This document shows, in pieces, positions 46,827-56,346 of a DNA stretch of 64,000 bases. The notes beneath the pieces are model-generated. The model was not told the origin of the DNA. It was given only the letters and a program-made list of their open reading frames with translations, and searched no databases. This DNA comes from Cognatishimia maritima. Lineage in GTDB: Bacteria > Pseudomonadota > Alphaproteobacteria > Rhodobacterales > Rhodobacteraceae. Location of the stretch: NCBI RefSeq assembly GCF_900129685.1, contig NZ_FQWM01000002.1:1-64000 (forward strand). Reading direction: 5' to 3'. Position 1 is the stretch's first letter, and each line of letters begins with the position of its first letter. The translations under genes were made by a program, and so were the position numbers.

Positions 46827-46857
46827 AACAAAAAACCCCGTCGCTTGCGCGCCGGGG
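46827..46857 (-). terminator. Terminator after rplP
   Basis: Minus strand: CCCCG (46856-46852) pairs with CGGGG across GCGCGCAAGCGA and is followed by TTTTTTG. Ends the rplB-to-rplP block. Confidence 0.8.
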
Positions 46858-46868
46858 CTAATCTCATC

Positions 46869-46891
46869 GTAGGGTGGGGTTTCACCCCACC
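46869..46891 (+). repeat. GTAG-headed REP-like hairpin
   Basis: GTAGGGTGGGGTTTCACCCCACC: GTAG foot then GGTGGGG/CCCCACC stem with a TTT-type loop, just after the rplP stop on the opposite strand. Confidence 0.7.
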
Positions 46892-46898
46892 GCCACTT

Positions 46899-47312
46899 TT
46901 ACCAGTCTTCGCGCAGAACGACGCGGGTTTTCACCGGGAGTTTCATCGCGGCCAGACGCAGCGCTTCACGCGCAACTTCGTCAGAAACACCGTCGATTTC
47001 AAACATCACGCGGCCAGGCTTCACCTTGCAGACCCAACGGTCCACAGAACCTTTACCTTTACCCATACGAACCTCGATCGGCTTTGCCGTCACTGGTACA
47101 TCTGGGAAGATGCGGATCCATACGCGACCCTGACGTTTCATGTGACGGGTCATCGCACGACGTGCCGCCTCAATCTGACGCGCGGTGACACGCTCTGGGG
47201 TGGTGGCTTTCAGACCATAGGAACCGAAGTTCAGGTCAGACCCGCCCTTCGCCAAACCTTTGATCCGGCCTTTGTGCGCCTTGCGGAACTTTGTACGCTT
47301 TGGTTGCAGCAT
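46899..47312 (-). CDS. rplP: 50S ribosomal protein L16
   Basis: 137 aa. [20 protein letters not shown] start and [21 protein letters not shown]16 organises the A site of the large subunit. Last gene of its block; rpmC should follow but is 3.4 kb away. Confidence 0.98.
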   Translation of the reverse strand: MLQPKRTKFRKAHKGRIKGLAKGGSDLNFGSYGLKATTPERVTARQIEAARRAMTRHMKRQGRVWIRIFPDVPVTAKPIEVRMGKGKGSVDRWVCKVKPGRVMFEIDGVSDEVAREALRLAAMKLPVKTRVVLREDW

Positions 47313-47326
47313 AACTTATGTCTCCC

Positions 47327-48034
47327 TTAGCGACGACCGCCTGCACCGCGAGGTGCTGGGCCGTCCTGGAGTTCTTGTGCTTTACGGTCACGCGCCGCTG
47401 GATCGTGCTCCATGATCTCACCTTTGAAGATCCAGACCTTGATCCCGATGATACCGTAAGGCGTCATCGCTTCGGAGTGTGCGTAATCGATGTCAGCACG
47501 CAGAGTGTGCAAAGGCACGCGACCTTCACGGTACCATTCGGTACGCGCGATTTCCGCGCCGCCAAGACGGCCTGCTACGTTTACGCGGATGCCCAGGGCA
47601 CCCATGCGCATTGCGTTCTGAACAGCCCGTTTCATCGCACGGCGGAAAGAGACACGGCGCTCCAGCTGCTGAGCGATCGACTCGCCAACCAGCTGAGCGT
47701 CAAGCTCTGGCTTACGTACTTCAACGATGTTCAGGTGCAGTTCGGATGCGGTCATCGCAGCAATTTTCTTGCGCAGAACTTCGATGTCCGCGCCTTTCTT
47801 GCCGATGATCACACCTGGACGTGCAGTGTGGATTGTCACGCGGCACTTTTTGTGCGGACGTTCGATGATCACACGTGCGATGCCAGCTTGCTTGCACTCT
47901 TTTTTGATGAACTCACGGATTTTCAGGTCTTCAAGCAGAAGATCACCGTAATCTTTGGTGTCCGCGTACCAGCGGCTGTCCCAAGTACGGTTGATCTGCA
48001 GGCGCATGCCGACCGGATTGACTTTATGTCCCAT
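47327..48034 (-). CDS. rpsC: 30S ribosomal protein S3
   Basis: 235 aa. [22 protein letters not shown] domain with [20 protein letters not shown] (VIIGKKG loop) and C-terminal [18 protein letters not shown]. Shares one base with the rplV stop. Confidence 0.98.
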   Translation of the reverse strand: MGHKVNPVGMRLQINRTWDSRWYADTKDYGDLLLEDLKIREFIKKECKQAGIARVIIERPHKKCRVTIHTARPGVIIGKKGADIEVLRKKIAAMTASELHLNIVEVRKPELDAQLVGESIAQQLERRVSFRRAMKRAVQNAMRMGALGIRVNVAGRLGGAEIARTEWYREGRVPLHTLRADIDYAHSEAMTPYGIIGIKVWIFKGEIMEHDPAARDRKAQELQDGPAPRGAGGRR

Positions 48035-48414
48035 TAGGCTTGCTCCTCTACTTGACGCACCTTGATGGTGATCTCAGCAAATGGCTTGATGATCTTGCCG
48101 AAACGGCCACGTGCCCGAGGGCGACCGCGCTTCATGGTCAGGTTCTTACCAACGTAAGCTTCTGCCACGATCAGCTCGTCGACGTCGAGGTTGTGGTTGT
48201 TTTCAGCATTGGCGATGGCGGACTGAAGACATTTCTTCACATCCTGAGCAACACGCTTGTTGGAGAAAGTCAGATCGGTCAGCGCCCGTTCCACTTTCTT
48301 GCCGCGGATCATGCCAGCAACCAGGTTCAGTTTTTGCGGGGAAGTCCGGAGCATGCGCAGTTTTGCCATTGCTTCGTTATCTGCCACGCGGCGGGGATTC
48401 TTTGCCTTGCCCAT
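48034..48414 (-). CDS. rplV: 50S ribosomal protein L22
   Basis: 126 aa. [40 protein letters not shown] and the hairpin loop [19 protein letters not shown] that lines the exit tunnel (macrolide region). 3 bp after rpsS. Confidence 0.98.
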   Translation of the reverse strand: MGKAKNPRRVADNEAMAKLRMLRTSPQKLNLVAGMIRGKKVERALTDLTFSNKRVAQDVKKCLQSAIANAENNHNLDVDELIVAEAYVGKNLTMKRGRPRARGRFGKIIKPFAEITIKVRQVEEQA

Positions 48415-48417
48415 GAC

Positions 48418-48696
48418 TTACTTCCGTTTCGCTTTTTTGTCAGCGGCGTGACCGTAATAGGTGCGAGTCGGGGAATATTCACCGAACTTCTGACCGATCA
48501 TGTCTTCCGTGACGTTGACAGGGACGTGTTTCTGACCGTTGTACACACCAAATGTCAGGCCAACGAACTGTGGCAGGATGGTGGAACGACGGGACCAGAT
48601 TTTGATCACTTCGTTGCGGCCGCTTTCGCGGGCAGCTTCTGCCTTTTTGAGGACATAAGAGTCAACAAAAGGGCCTTTCCAGACTGAACGAGACAT
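48418..48696 (-). CDS. rpsS: 30S ribosomal protein S19
   Basis: 92 aa. [40 protein letters not shown] and [20 protein letters not shown] are diagnostic. 3 bp after rplB. Confidence 0.98.
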   Translation of the reverse strand: MSRSVWKGPFVDSYVLKKAEAARESGRNEVIKIWSRRSTILPQFVGLTFGVYNGQKHVPVNVTEDMIGQKFGEYSPTRTYYGHAADKKAKRK

Positions 48697-48699
48697 AGA

Positions 48700-49542
48700 T
48701 TAACGTCCCTTCTTCTTGGCGTGACGCGAGCGGACAATCAGCTTTTGCGACGCTTTGTTCTTGTTGCGAGTGCGCTTACCCTTGGTCGGCTTACCCCATG
48801 GTGTCACTGGGTGACGACCACCAGAGGTACGACCCTCACCACCACCGTGTGGGTGGTCGACCGGGTTCATAACAACACCACGAACGGACGGGCGGATGCC
48901 TTTGTGGCGCATACGACCGGCTTTACCGTAGTTCTGGTTGGAGTTGTCAGGGTTGGATACCGCACCAACGGTTGCCATGCATTCCTGACGGACCAGGCGC
49001 AGTTCACCTGAGGACAGGCGGATCTGAGCATAGCCACCGTCACGGCCTACGAACTGAGCGTAGGTGCCGGCTGCACGTGCGATCTGACCACCTTTGCCAG
49101 GCTTCAGCTCGATGTTGTGCACGATGGTACCGATAGGCATGCCAGAGAACGGCATTGCGTTACCTGGTTTGATGTCTGCCTTTGCAGACGCGACGACCTG
49201 ATCACCTTCGGCCAAGCGCTGAGGCGCGAGGATGTAGGCTTGCTCGCCGTCTTCGTATTTGATCAATGCGATGAACGCGGTCCGGTTCGGGTCGTATTCG
49301 ATCCGCTCTACAGTTGCCGCGACATCAAACTTGTTGCGTTTGAAATCAACGATCCGGTACAGACGCTTTGCGCCACCGCCACGACGACGAGAAGTGATCC
49401 GTCCGGTATTGTTCCGGCCGCCCGATTTCGTCAAACCCTCAGTAAGGGATTTGACTGGACGTCCTTTCCAAAGCTCCGAACGGTCGATCAGAACCAGCCC
49501 ACGCTGGCCCGGCGTCGTCGGTTTATACGACTTGAGTGCCAT
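48700..49542 (-). CDS. rplB: 50S ribosomal protein L2
   Basis: 280 aa. [40 protein letters not shown] and the peptidyl-transferase region [20 protein letters not shown] with its conserved His. First gene of this block; the upstream 190 bp hold no clear 17-bp-spaced promoter (TTGACC at 49593-49588 has only a weak -10). Confidence 0.98.
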   Translation of the reverse strand: MALKSYKPTTPGQRGLVLIDRSELWKGRPVKSLTEGLTKSGGRNNTGRITSRRRGGGAKRLYRIVDFKRNKFDVAATVERIEYDPNRTAFIALIKYEDGEQAYILAPQRLAEGDQVVASAKADIKPGNAMPFSGMPIGTIVHNIELKPGKGGQIARAAGTYAQFVGRDGGYAQIRLSSGELRLVRQECMATVGAVSNPDNSNQNYGKAGRMRHKGIRPSVRGVVMNPVDHPHGGGEGRTSGGRHPVTPWGKPTKGKRTRNKNKASQKLIVRSRHAKKKGR

Positions 49543-49578
49543 GTTTACTGTCTTCCGTTTAGCAATGCGAGCTTGCCC

Positions 49579-49719
49579 TTATGATGGGTCAATCCCGCGA
49601 TGTAAGCCCCCCACCTTGGAAAAATGGGTGACCGTATGAAGGGCCCCGAAGGTCCCGGTAAAAAAGGCAATCAGCCCCAGAACGAATCTGAGGCCGAATG
49701 CGATGGCTGCGTTTAGCAG
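49579..49719 (-). pseudogene. Possible C-terminal fragment of a small membrane protein
   Basis: An open minus-strand frame reads LLNAAIAFGLRFVLGLIAFF, then TGTFGALHTVTHFSKVGGLH and RGIDPS, ending with TAA at 49579-49581. It has a plausible transmembrane helix and coding-like codon use but no ATG, GTG or TTG start; upstream it runs into the 49736-50404 gene. It may be the remnant of a gene displaced when that gene was inserted, or chance. Confidence 0.35.
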
Positions 49720-49735
49720 GGATGGGGTTGGGTGT

Positions 49736-50404
49736 CTATTGTTCTTCTTCGGATATCAGAATTTTCAGGTGTTTCTTCAGATGCCCTATCGCTCTTTCCA
49801 TAAAGAAGTGGAAACGAAGCTCACTTTGTTCTTCGCTAGATAAGCTTTCAAACTCCCATAGCATTGCTTTTACGGATAAATACTTTTCATCACCTTCTTT
49901 GGTGCGCTTAGTAAAGCTGTAGGGAACTGCCCCAAGAACAGCTATCGTCGTGGCAGCAATTGTTGTCGTGAAGGGGTCTACAATAAGATTGCGCCCCTCA
50001 AGCTCTCGTAGCTCTTCTGTCAGCCGCTCTTCTGCAACGGGTATCTTAAGCTTCTTGACAGGCGTGCCGAAGTTCTTTCGTATAGCCTGAAAAGAGCCAG
50101 GCTTGGCGCGTACGTACTGACTACCCGCATTTGAAAAATCTACAGGGTTACTTTTTAAGAATTCGGACATATGCCGAGAAATATACTCATTTATGTTTCG
50201 CAGCTCTGCCTCATATTGAGGCCCTTTTCTCTTCTTCTCCTGCAAATGCCAAACGTATGCAGCAAACACCAAGGGCCAAACGTATACAGACTTCCCAGTT
50301 ACAAGGCAGGAAAATTCGTCACATTCAGGTTCATTTGGTCGTTCATGCGGATTGGTTAGAGAAAGAAGTCCGTAGGAAAATGGACTGATATCTGGGATTT
50401 TCAT
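49736..50404 (-). CDS. Hypothetical AT-rich orphan protein
   Basis: 222 aa, not recognised. A short hydrophobic segment (VYVWPLVFAAYVWHL) near residue 40, a charged middle, and a second hydrophobic stretch (TTTIAATTIAVLGAVPYSF) around 145-163. No enzyme motif. The ATG at 50404 has no good ribosome site. Low GC and placement between rplW and rplB suggest a recent arrival. Confidence 0.5.
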   Translation of the reverse strand: MKIPDISPFSYGLLSLTNPHERPNEPECDEFSCLVTGKSVYVWPLVFAAYVWHLQEKKRKGPQYEAELRNINEYISRHMSEFLKSNPVDFSNAGSQYVRAKPGSFQAIRKNFGTPVKKLKIPVAEERLTEELRELEGRNLIVDPFTTTIAATTIAVLGAVPYSFTKRTKEGDEKYLSVKAMLWEFESLSSEEQSELRFHFFMERAIGHLKKHLKILISEEEQ

Positions 50405-50570
50405 TATATCTATACCGTCAAATTCTTTTGTAAGATTAAATGTCCAGCAAACAGAAAAAGCCAGCGCTAATTCCGCCTTCGTTTGCCCACTTCACCAAAG
50501 AAAACTCGAACACCTTTTCTCGGTCACGCAAATAAAGATAACCTATTCGCCTGGCGGAACGCCGGGCAGC

Positions 50571-50645
50571 CCCCGACCGCCCCGGTTTCCCGAAGGCAAA
50601 CCTTCGGTTTGACGGCGGGGGCTTCACCCCCACCCGCGGTCGGGA
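50571..50645. repeat. Branched palindromic repeat (copy C)
   Basis: Outer stem CCCGACCGC/GCGGTCGGG; inner arms CGAAGG-CAAA-CCTTCG and GGGGGCTTCACCCCC. This is the clearest copy of the cloverleaf-like plan. Confidence 0.75.
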
Positions 50646-50670
50646 GCAGCCCTTGGTGATCGATGGCACT

Positions 50671-50857
50671 GTAGGGTGCGTGTTCACACGCACCGCTCCA
50701 CCCAAGCCAAACGCAACATCGGTGCGTGAAATCACGCACCCTACCCTCGTCCGTAGGGTGGGGTTTCACCCCACCAACCCAAAACCGACGTAGGCCGGGC
50801 TTCAGCCCGGCTATCCCAACACCACCAATAAAAAAGCCGGGCTGAAGCCCGGCCTAC
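50671..50857. repeat. Cluster of five GTAG-headed REP-like hairpins
   Basis: Plus: 50671-50694 (GTAGGGTGCGTG...), 50753-50775 (GTAGGGTGGGG...), 50790-50811 (GTAGGCCGGGC...). Minus: 50721-50744 and 50836-50857. Two inverted pairs (50671/50744 and 50790/50857) share the same stem sequence with opposite feet, the REPIN arrangement. No RAYT transposase is in the window. Confidence 0.8.
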
Positions 50858-50880
50858 GTGTTGCGACGTTGTGTTTGCTG

Positions 50881-51069
50881 CTACTGCACCATCGTGGGCG
50901 GGTTGGGGATAAGATGGCTCATGTCCATGCTCATGCCGGACAGACCTACATAGGCCACACCACCCAGCACGGCGACCATGGTGCCAAAGACGGCAACGGA
51001 CAGCAAAACGCGCTGCAGCGCCTTTGCGTTGCGGTTGCGTTCCATTTCGTCCAGATGAGACATATACAT
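50881..51069 (-). CDS. Small single-pass membrane protein
   Basis: 62 aa. A basic N-terminus (HLDEMERNRNAKALQRV), one transmembrane helix (~21-45, LLSVAVFGTMVAVLGGVAYV) and a Met-rich tail (SGMSMDMSH). Function unknown. It appears monocistronic, in the gap between the desaturase gene and the orphan gene at 49736. Confidence 0.6.
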   Translation of the reverse strand: MYMSHLDEMERNRNAKALQRVLLSVAVFGTMVAVLGGVAYVGLSGMSMDMSHLIPNPPTMVQ

Positions 51070-51188
51070 AGGGCGATCCTCTATCCCGGGCTGTGTCCCT
51101 TTCTGTCTGGTCCTGAAATGTGGCGAATTGGGGGCGGCAACCCGTCGATTGCGAGGCGGCTGCAGATTTCAACCAAAGCGCGAACACC

Positions 51189-51214
51189 GTAGGCCGGGCT
51201 TCAGCCCGGACTAC
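51189..51214 (+). repeat. GTAG-headed REP-like hairpin
   Basis: GTAGGCCGGGCTTCAGCCCG followed by GACTAC. The same stem as 50790-50811, here with feet at both ends. A partial copy (GGGTTTCACCCC, 51235-51246) touches the desaturase stop. Confidence 0.7.
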
Positions 51215-51238
51215 CAAATCAAAACACAGCTTCGGGTT

Positions 51239-52273
51239 TCACCCCACCAAATCCCGTGCCTCTTTGTAAGACAAGAGCCGCTTCCCATCCTCGTCCCACA
51301 GATGCAGCTTTGCTGTCTGCAGGCTTTCGCGGATCGTCAACCGCGCGCCCACGGCCAAATCTTTATGATCCCGCAGAACCTCCGGCAGCCGGTAAAACGG
51401 AATGCGGCTTTGCAGGTGATGCACGTGATGGATGCCAATATTTGCGCTGAGCCATTGCAACAGTGGCGGCAAGACATAATGCGAGCTGCCATGCAGCGCG
51501 GCTTCGTGCATGTCCCAGTCGTGTTCGTTTTCCCAATGGGCATGCTCAAACTGGTGCTGGACGTAGAACAGCCAGACGCCAATCGACGCGGCGAAAATGG
51601 TCGATGGCAGGAAAATCAGCAAGATCGGAGCCCAACCTCCGACCAAATAGATCGGACCGAGCAATGCCAGAAGGCCAAGGTTATTACCCATAGCGCTGAT
51701 CCAGAACTTGCGTTGATCCATAAAGCCAAAGGGCAAGCGGTTCACCAGAAGGAACAAGATCCCCGGCGCGATGAGGAACGTCATGATCGGATTGCGATAG
51801 ATGCGATAATACAGCCGCTCGAGCGTGCTAGCCTCATTATATTCGCGCACCGTCATCGTGCGGATATCCCCCAGCCCACGTCGATCCAAGTTGCCTGACG
51901 CGCTATGGTGAACGGCATGCGCGTGGCGCCACATTTCATAAGGCGTCACGGTCAGCACACCCAAACAACGCCCGATCCAATCGCCAAACTTTCGGTTTTC
52001 CACAAAAGACCGGTGCCCGCAGTCATGCTGGATCGCAAAGAGCCGCACCAGAAACGGACCGTTCAGCAAGGCAATCGCGACCGCCAGCCCATAGCTGATC
52101 GACATCGCCGCCCAGGCCAAGGCCCAGATCGTCACAAAGGGTACAAGAGTTGCGACCAGTTCAAACAAGCTGCGCGAGAGCTTCGGTGTGCGATACTTTG
52201 ACAATATCCTAACCCACTCCTTTGCAGAGGTGGGCGTGGCCACTGACGATGATTTAGAGGTCAGATCAAACAT
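51239..52273 (-). CDS. Membrane fatty acid desaturase
   Basis: 344 aa. Four to six hydrophobic segments and the three histidine boxes of the FADS family: HDCGH (after FLVRLFAIQ), HAHAVHH and HHVHH (in IGIHHVHHLQSRIPFYRLPE). Omega-3/delta-12-like desaturases introduce double bonds in lipid acyl chains. Start at 52273 preferred; 52297 would add eight residues. It lies between rplW and rplB. Confidence 0.88.
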   Translation of the reverse strand: MFDLTSKSSSVATPTSAKEWVRILSKYRTPKLSRSLFELVATLVPFVTIWALAWAAMSISYGLAVAIALLNGPFLVRLFAIQHDCGHRSFVENRKFGDWIGRCLGVLTVTPYEMWRHAHAVHHSASGNLDRRGLGDIRTMTVREYNEASTLERLYYRIYRNPIMTFLIAPGILFLLVNRLPFGFMDQRKFWISAMGNNLGLLALLGPIYLVGGWAPILLIFLPSTIFAASIGVWLFYVQHQFEHAHWENEHDWDMHEAALHGSSHYVLPPLLQWLSANIGIHHVHHLQSRIPFYRLPEVLRDHKDLAVGARLTIRESLQTAKLHLWDEDGKRLLSYKEARDLVG

Positions 52274-52450
52274 GCGCTCGCTTCTTTGTCGTAACATCCA
52301 GCGACGCGATCATTGGCGTGTGCCAACTTAGGCGACTGACCCCCTCGGACGGCGTCCTGATGGCCCAGTAGGAAGTCAGAATATCGTTATCTGCAACTCA
52401 GCACGAGAGGCGTCCGCCCCATTTACGTTTTGGTCACAGTCTTGGCTCGA

Positions 52451-52483
52451 AAAACAAAAGCCCCCGCTTTCGCAGGGGCTTTC
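52451..52483 (-). terminator. Terminator after rplW
   Basis: Minus strand: AAAGCCCCTGC pairs with GCGGGGGCTTT around GAAA, then TTGTTTT. Ends the rpsJ-to-rplW block. Confidence 0.88.
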
Positions 52484-52505
52484 ATAGAGTTTACCAACGC
52501 ACCAA

Positions 52506-52802
52506 TCAGAGACCGGTGGAGACGTCGATTGTGTTGCCCTCTTCGAGCGTCACATATGCTTTTTTAACGTCCTTGCGTTTACCCATGGTACCACGGAAAC
52601 GCTTGGTTTTACCTTTGGTGATTGTGGTGTTCACAGCTTTAACCTTTACACCAAACAGCGCCTCAACGGCCTCTTTGATCTGTGGTTTGTTGCTGTCGAT
52701 TGCCACTTCAAACACGATCGCACCGTTTTCAGACGCCATTGTCGCCTTTTCGGTGATGACCGGCTTGCGGATCACATCGTAGTGTTCTGCCTTCGCGCTC
52801 AT
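52506..52802 (-). CDS. rplW: 50S ribosomal protein L23
   Basis: 98 aa. [20 protein letters not shown] and [20 protein letters not shown]. The tunnel-exit protein that receives trigger factor and SRP. Overlaps rplD by 4 bp; rplB should follow but is 3 kb away. Confidence 0.98.
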   Translation of the reverse strand: MSAKAEHYDVIRKPVITEKATMASENGAIVFEVAIDSNKPQIKEAVEALFGVKVKAVNTTITKGKTKRFRGTMGKRKDVKKAYVTLEEGNTIDVSTGL

Positions 52803-53416
52803 TTCAGTCGAGCCTCCAGTGCTTCGATACCCGCTTTGGTGATCACCAGAGTGTCACGCTTCAGGATATCATAAACGTTTGCGCCCATTGTCGGCAGGAT
52901 ATCCAGACCTTCAATGTTGCGGGATGCCTTCAGGAAATCCTGGTTGGCTTCCGCACCGTCGATGACCAGCGCGCGTTTCCAGCCCAGGTTCTTCACCTGT
53001 TTCGCCAGAGCAGCGGTTTTGCCTTCGGTGGACGCGTCTTCGATCACAACCAACTCACCTGCTTTTGCTTTCGCAGACAGAGCGTGCTTCAGACCAAGCT
53101 TGCGGAACTTCTTAGGCAGGTCGTGGCCGTGAGACCGGACAACTGGGCCTTTGTAGATACCACCACCGCGGAAGATCGGCGCGTTACGGTCACCGTGGCG
53201 AGCGCCACCGGTGCCTTTTTGGCGATAGATCTTTTTGGTGGAGTAAGAAGTTTCAGACCGTGTCTTAACCTTGTGCGTACCCGCCTGCGCGTTGTTACGC
53301 TGCCAGCGCACAACACGGTGCAGGATGTCCGCACGTGGTTCCAGACCGAACAGATCTTCTGACAGCTCAACGGAACCCGCTTTGCCGCCGTCCAGTTTGA
53401 TGACGTCTAGTTTCAT
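52799..53416 (-). CDS. rplD: 50S ribosomal protein L4
   Basis: 205 aa. The extended loop [20 protein letters not shown] and [20 protein letters not shown] lines the tunnel. In E. coli L4 represses its own S10 operon by attenuation and translation block in the leader; a terminator-like hairpin is present in the leader here too. Confidence 0.98.
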   Translation of the reverse strand: MKLDVIKLDGGKAGSVELSEDLFGLEPRADILHRVVRWQRNNAQAGTHKVKTRSETSYSTKKIYRQKGTGGARHGDRNAPIFRGGGIYKGPVVRSHGHDLPKKFRKLGLKHALSAKAKAGELVVIEDASTEGKTAALAKQVKNLGWKRALVIDGAEANQDFLKASRNIEGLDILPTMGANVYDILKRDTLVITKAGIEALEARLK

Positions 53417-54138
53417 GCTTCACCACCTTCCGCAGGTGCTTCTTCAGCAGGTGCTTCAGTTGCAGCAGATTTCAGGCCTGCTGGGAACGGAACGTTCTCA
53501 GGCAGTTTCTTTTTCACGGCGTCTTTCACTGTGACCCAGCCACCTTTGGAGCCAGGAACGGCACCTTTGATGAACACAAGACCACGGTCCGCGTCAGTTT
53601 TGACGACTTCCAGGTTTTGTGTCGTCACGCGAACCGCACCCATGTGACCCGCCATTTTCTTACCTTTGAAAACGCGGCCTGGGTTCTGACACTGACCGGT
53701 CGAACCGTGGGAACGGTGAGAGATGGACACACCGTGAGACGCACGCAGACCGCCGAAGTTGTGGCGCTTCATCGCACCGGCAAAACCTTTACCGATAGAT
53801 GTGCCCGCAACGTCAACTTTCTGACCTTCAACAAAGTGCTCTGCAGAGATTTCTGCACCGACTTCGATCAGGTTTGCTTCGTCAACGCGGAATTCTGCAA
53901 CCTTGCGCTTAGGCTCAACATTCGCTTTCGCGAAGTGACCACGCATGGCTTTAGATGTACGCTTTGCTTTGGCAGAGCCAGCACCCAGCTGAACAGCTGT
54001 ATAGCCGTCACGATCATTGGTGCGCTGATCTACAACTTGCAGACCGTCGAGAGAAAGAACGGTTACAGGGATCTGCTTGCCGTCTTCCATGAACAAGCGG
54101 GTCATGCCCACTTTCTTTGCGATAATACCGGAACGCAT
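53413..54138 (-). CDS. rplC: 50S ribosomal protein L3
   Basis: 241 aa. [20 protein letters not shown] start at 54138 (upstream ATG at 54171 overlaps the end of rpsJ and is rejected); [20 protein letters not shown] loop. An Ala/Glu-rich tail ([13 protein letters not shown]) extends beyond the usual end. Confidence 0.98.
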   Translation of the reverse strand: MRSGIIAKKVGMTRLFMEDGKQIPVTVLSLDGLQVVDQRTNDRDGYTAVQLGAGSAKAKRTSKAMRGHFAKANVEPKRKVAEFRVDEANLIEVGAEISAEHFVEGQKVDVAGTSIGKGFAGAMKRHNFGGLRASHGVSISHRSHGSTGQCQNPGRVFKGKKMAGHMGAVRVTTQNLEVVKTDADRGLVFIKGAVPGSKGGWVTVKDAVKKKLPENVPFPAGLKSAATEAPAEEAPAEGGEA

Positions 54139-54148
54139 ATCAGACCCC

Positions 54149-54457
54149 TTATACTGAGATCTGTACGTCAACGCCCGCAGCCAGGTCGAGCTTCATCAGC
54201 GCGTCCACGGTCTGTGGGGTTGGGTTTACGATGTCGAGCAGACGCTTGTGCGTGCGGATCTCGAACTGATCGCGAGATTTCTTGTCAACGTGTGGACCAC
54301 GCAGAACTGTGAATTTCTCAATTTTGTTTGGCAGTGGGATCGGGCCACGCACGTCAGCGCCTGTGCGCTTTGCGGTGTTTACGATTTCCTGAGTGCTTGC
54401 ATCCAGCACGCGGAAGTCGAATGCCTTCAGCCGAATGCGAATGTTTTGACTTTGCAT
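54149..54457 (-). CDS. rpsJ: 30S ribosomal protein S10
   Basis: 102 aa. [20 protein letters not shown] and the [20 protein letters not shown] loop. S10 is also NusE, a transcription antitermination factor. Start at 54457; the longer frame to 54511 lies in the leader. First gene of its block, 3 kb from tuf, which normally precedes it. Confidence 0.98.
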   Translation of the reverse strand: MQSQNIRIRLKAFDFRVLDASTQEIVNTAKRTGADVRGPIPLPNKIEKFTVLRGPHVDKKSRDQFEIRTHKRLLDIVNPTPQTVDALMKLDLAAGVDVQISV

Positions 54458-54526
54458 TTCGTCAGCCTTTTTTGGCGTCGGAGTTGAGAGGAGGACCAGC
54501 GACCACCGCAAACCCTCATCGAACCC

Positions 54527-54550
54527 AAAAGGCGGGAATCACCCCGCCTT
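54527..54550 (-). promoter_or_regulatory. Terminator-like hairpin in the rpsJ leader
   Basis: Transcript AAGGCGGG (54550-54543) pairs with CCCGCCTT (54536-54529) followed by TT, a short distance after the predicted start of transcription. A second small helix GTTCC/GGGAAC precedes it. Candidate attenuator. Confidence 0.55.
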
Positions 54551-54574
54551 GACGTTCCCAATAGGAACTCGGGC

Positions 54575-54603
54575 CGTATACGGGCTGTAACCCTAGGTGA
54601 CAA
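54575..54603 (-). promoter_or_regulatory. Predicted promoter of the S10 block
   Basis: Minus strand: -35 TTGTCA (54603-54598), 17-bp spacer, -10 TATACG (54580-54575), about 120 bp before rpsJ. Confidence 0.75.
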
Positions 54604-54698
54604 GAGGTTTCGCGCGCGAAACGTGTTGTTTTATGGGCGTTCGGCGGGCTTGGGGTTTGTTAAGGTGCGTGGTCGGTGGGCGATGACGACGCCACAAA

Positions 54699-54719
54699 TG
54701 CAAAATCGAAGATTTTGCA
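54699..54719. repeat. 21-bp AT palindrome
   Basis: TGCAAAATC-GAA-GATTTTGCA, followed by GCG as in copy B at 45880. It lies just past the stop of the TPR gene at 54728. Confidence 0.65.
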
Positions 54720-54727
54720 GCGTCCCC

Positions 54728-56038
54728 CTACTCAATCGCCTTGCCAAACTCCGCCGCGCGTTTGAATTCGCCTTTGGCCACCATCTCTTTGGCAAGGACA
54801 GACACTTCGCCAAGAGGCAATCCACGTAAAAGCGCCTCTTTGAAACGGGCTTGGGCTTCCTCAAATCTGTCCTCGCGGATCAATATCCTTGCGTCCACCA
54901 GCATGGCCCAAGGCAGCCACGCCCCTTCGGTCATCAGCGCGGGACCGACCGCCAGCCGTGCTTTGGGTGTGTCATCCTGCGATAGTGCAATTTCCGCCCG
55001 CAATTTGTGGAGGTACCCATCCGCGTCATTGTTGTGTTTGATCCCCTCGGTCGCATCCCAAGCAGGGTCAAATTGCTGATCCGTGTATAGAATTTCGGCC
55101 AGCCAATAGGTCACGTAATACTGATCGGCCTCATCGACCTTTGCTTCCGAGAGGACCGATACCGCCTCTTTCACACGCCCCATATCGCTGAGGATGCGGG
55201 CGCGCATGACATAGCCAGTGCTGCGATCAGCATAGTGTTCCATCAGGAAATCTGCGTCTTTCAAGGCCTGCCGGTAACGTCCAAGCGACCACAGACCAAA
55301 GCTGCGCCGTTCGTGAAACCAATGCAGCGCCGGGTCATCGTGATCAGTCAAGGCGATGGCTTCGCTTGCGTGATGAACAGAGCCAGTAAAATCTTCGAGT
55401 TCGTAAAGCGCGTTGGAAAGCCCGTAGTGGGCATTGATATCCTCATCCCAATTCTCCAACGCCTTTTTGAAACTGCTGCGCGCGGTGGCGAAATTCCCGG
55501 CATCATGGTTGATCCAGGCATGTTCGCGCAAAATCCAATTGGCTTCTGGGGCCATGATGATCGCCGTGTCGAAATAGGCGTTCAAATCCTCAAGCGACAG
55601 CGCGTCGATCCGGTACTGCGCTGAGGCCATGCCAGCGAGGCGAAAACCCGAAGGGTCCGCGCTGACGGAGTGTTCAAACGCCGTTGCAGCGGCAGCATAA
55701 TCGTCCTGCGCAAAGGCGACCCAGCCCAGCCCTTCCTGTGCTGCGGCATCCCCCAAGACGAGGCCCATCATGCTTTCATATGCCGCGCGCGCCTCTTCCC
55801 ACTGGTTCAAATCGCGATAGCTGTCGCCAATCACTTCAAGCAGATCGTGGCGCACCTTTTTAGAAAGATTGGCGTCTTCTAGGGCTTTTCGGCAGCCCTC
55901 AATCAGGCGTTCAGAGGTATCCTCCCGATCTTGGCAGAAGGTGACGTAAGTATTTTCGGAATCTGTGATCAGGGGTTTTGCCAAGACAGGGCTGCAGAAA
56001 CACAGCACTGCTAGGACGAAATAAAGAGAACGTGGCAT
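54728..56038 (-). CDS. Exported TPR-repeat protein
   Basis: 436 aa. Signal peptide MPRSLYFVLAVLCFCSPVLA, then tandem tetratricopeptide helices over nearly the whole length (for example WEEARAAYESMMGLVLGDAA, ALGKALE-type and LGRYRQALKDADFLMEHYAD). Likely a periplasmic or outer-membrane scaffold; partner unknown. ATG at 56038 chosen because the signal peptide starts there; 56128 is in frame but adds a basic extension. It lies in the tuf-rpsJ gap. Confidence 0.75.
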   Translation of the reverse strand: MPRSLYFVLAVLCFCSPVLAKPLITDSENTYVTFCQDREDTSERLIEGCRKALEDANLSKKVRHDLLEVIGDSYRDLNQWEEARAAYESMMGLVLGDAAAQEGLGWVAFAQDDYAAAATAFEHSVSADPSGFRLAGMASAQYRIDALSLEDLNAYFDTAIIMAPEANWILREHAWINHDAGNFATARSSFKKALENWDEDINAHYGLSNALYELEDFTGSVHHASEAIALTDHDDPALHWFHERRSFGLWSLGRYRQALKDADFLMEHYADRSTGYVMRARILSDMGRVKEAVSVLSEAKVDEADQYYVTYWLAEILYTDQQFDPAWDATEGIKHNNDADGYLHKLRAEIALSQDDTPKARLAVGPALMTEGAWLPWAMLVDARILIREDRFEEAQARFKEALLRGLPLGEVSVLAKEMVAKGEFKRAAEFGKAIE

Positions 56039-56346
56039 AAGTTTTATTTCCAAATTGATACCGCCAGATACCACGGACAAGAGTTTCAGAGCAATCCGCG
56101 CTGGTCGAGTTGTGCGCACTGTTTCCACAAGTCAAACCCCCTGGATCAGGCTTTGATCATAACAAATCTGTGATTGGAAAATCGCAAAGGCCCGGGCTTA
56201 GCGCGCGGGTCAGGGTTTTCAAGCCGCTTCCGAGCGCATTTTAGGCATCAACCCTCTGATCCAAATGCGCGACTCCCCCGTATCGCTCCTGATGTTTGAC
56301 ACATCGTGTTGAGACCAATGATGAAACCAAAGAGGAGACCTCATCT
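56039..56346. other. Divergent intergenic region between the TPR and fasciclin genes
   Basis: About 300 bases. A consensus -35 TTGACA lies at 56296-56301, before the fasciclin start, but the -10 at 17 bp is poor. No RNA gene or repeat was seen. Confidence 0.4.

Larger units (their letters stand above)
50405..50880. other. Repeat-dense intergenic stretch
   Basis: No gene seen. It contains branched repeat copy C (50571-50645) and five GTAG-headed hairpins (50671-50857). Open frames crossing it follow the palindromes and look spurious. Confidence 0.6.

Noticed and set aside
50671-50857. Cluster of repeated palindromes as a CRISPR array
   Set aside because: Units are self-complementary, vary in sequence, alternate in direction and have irregular spacing; there are no cas genes. 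REP-like elements explain them.
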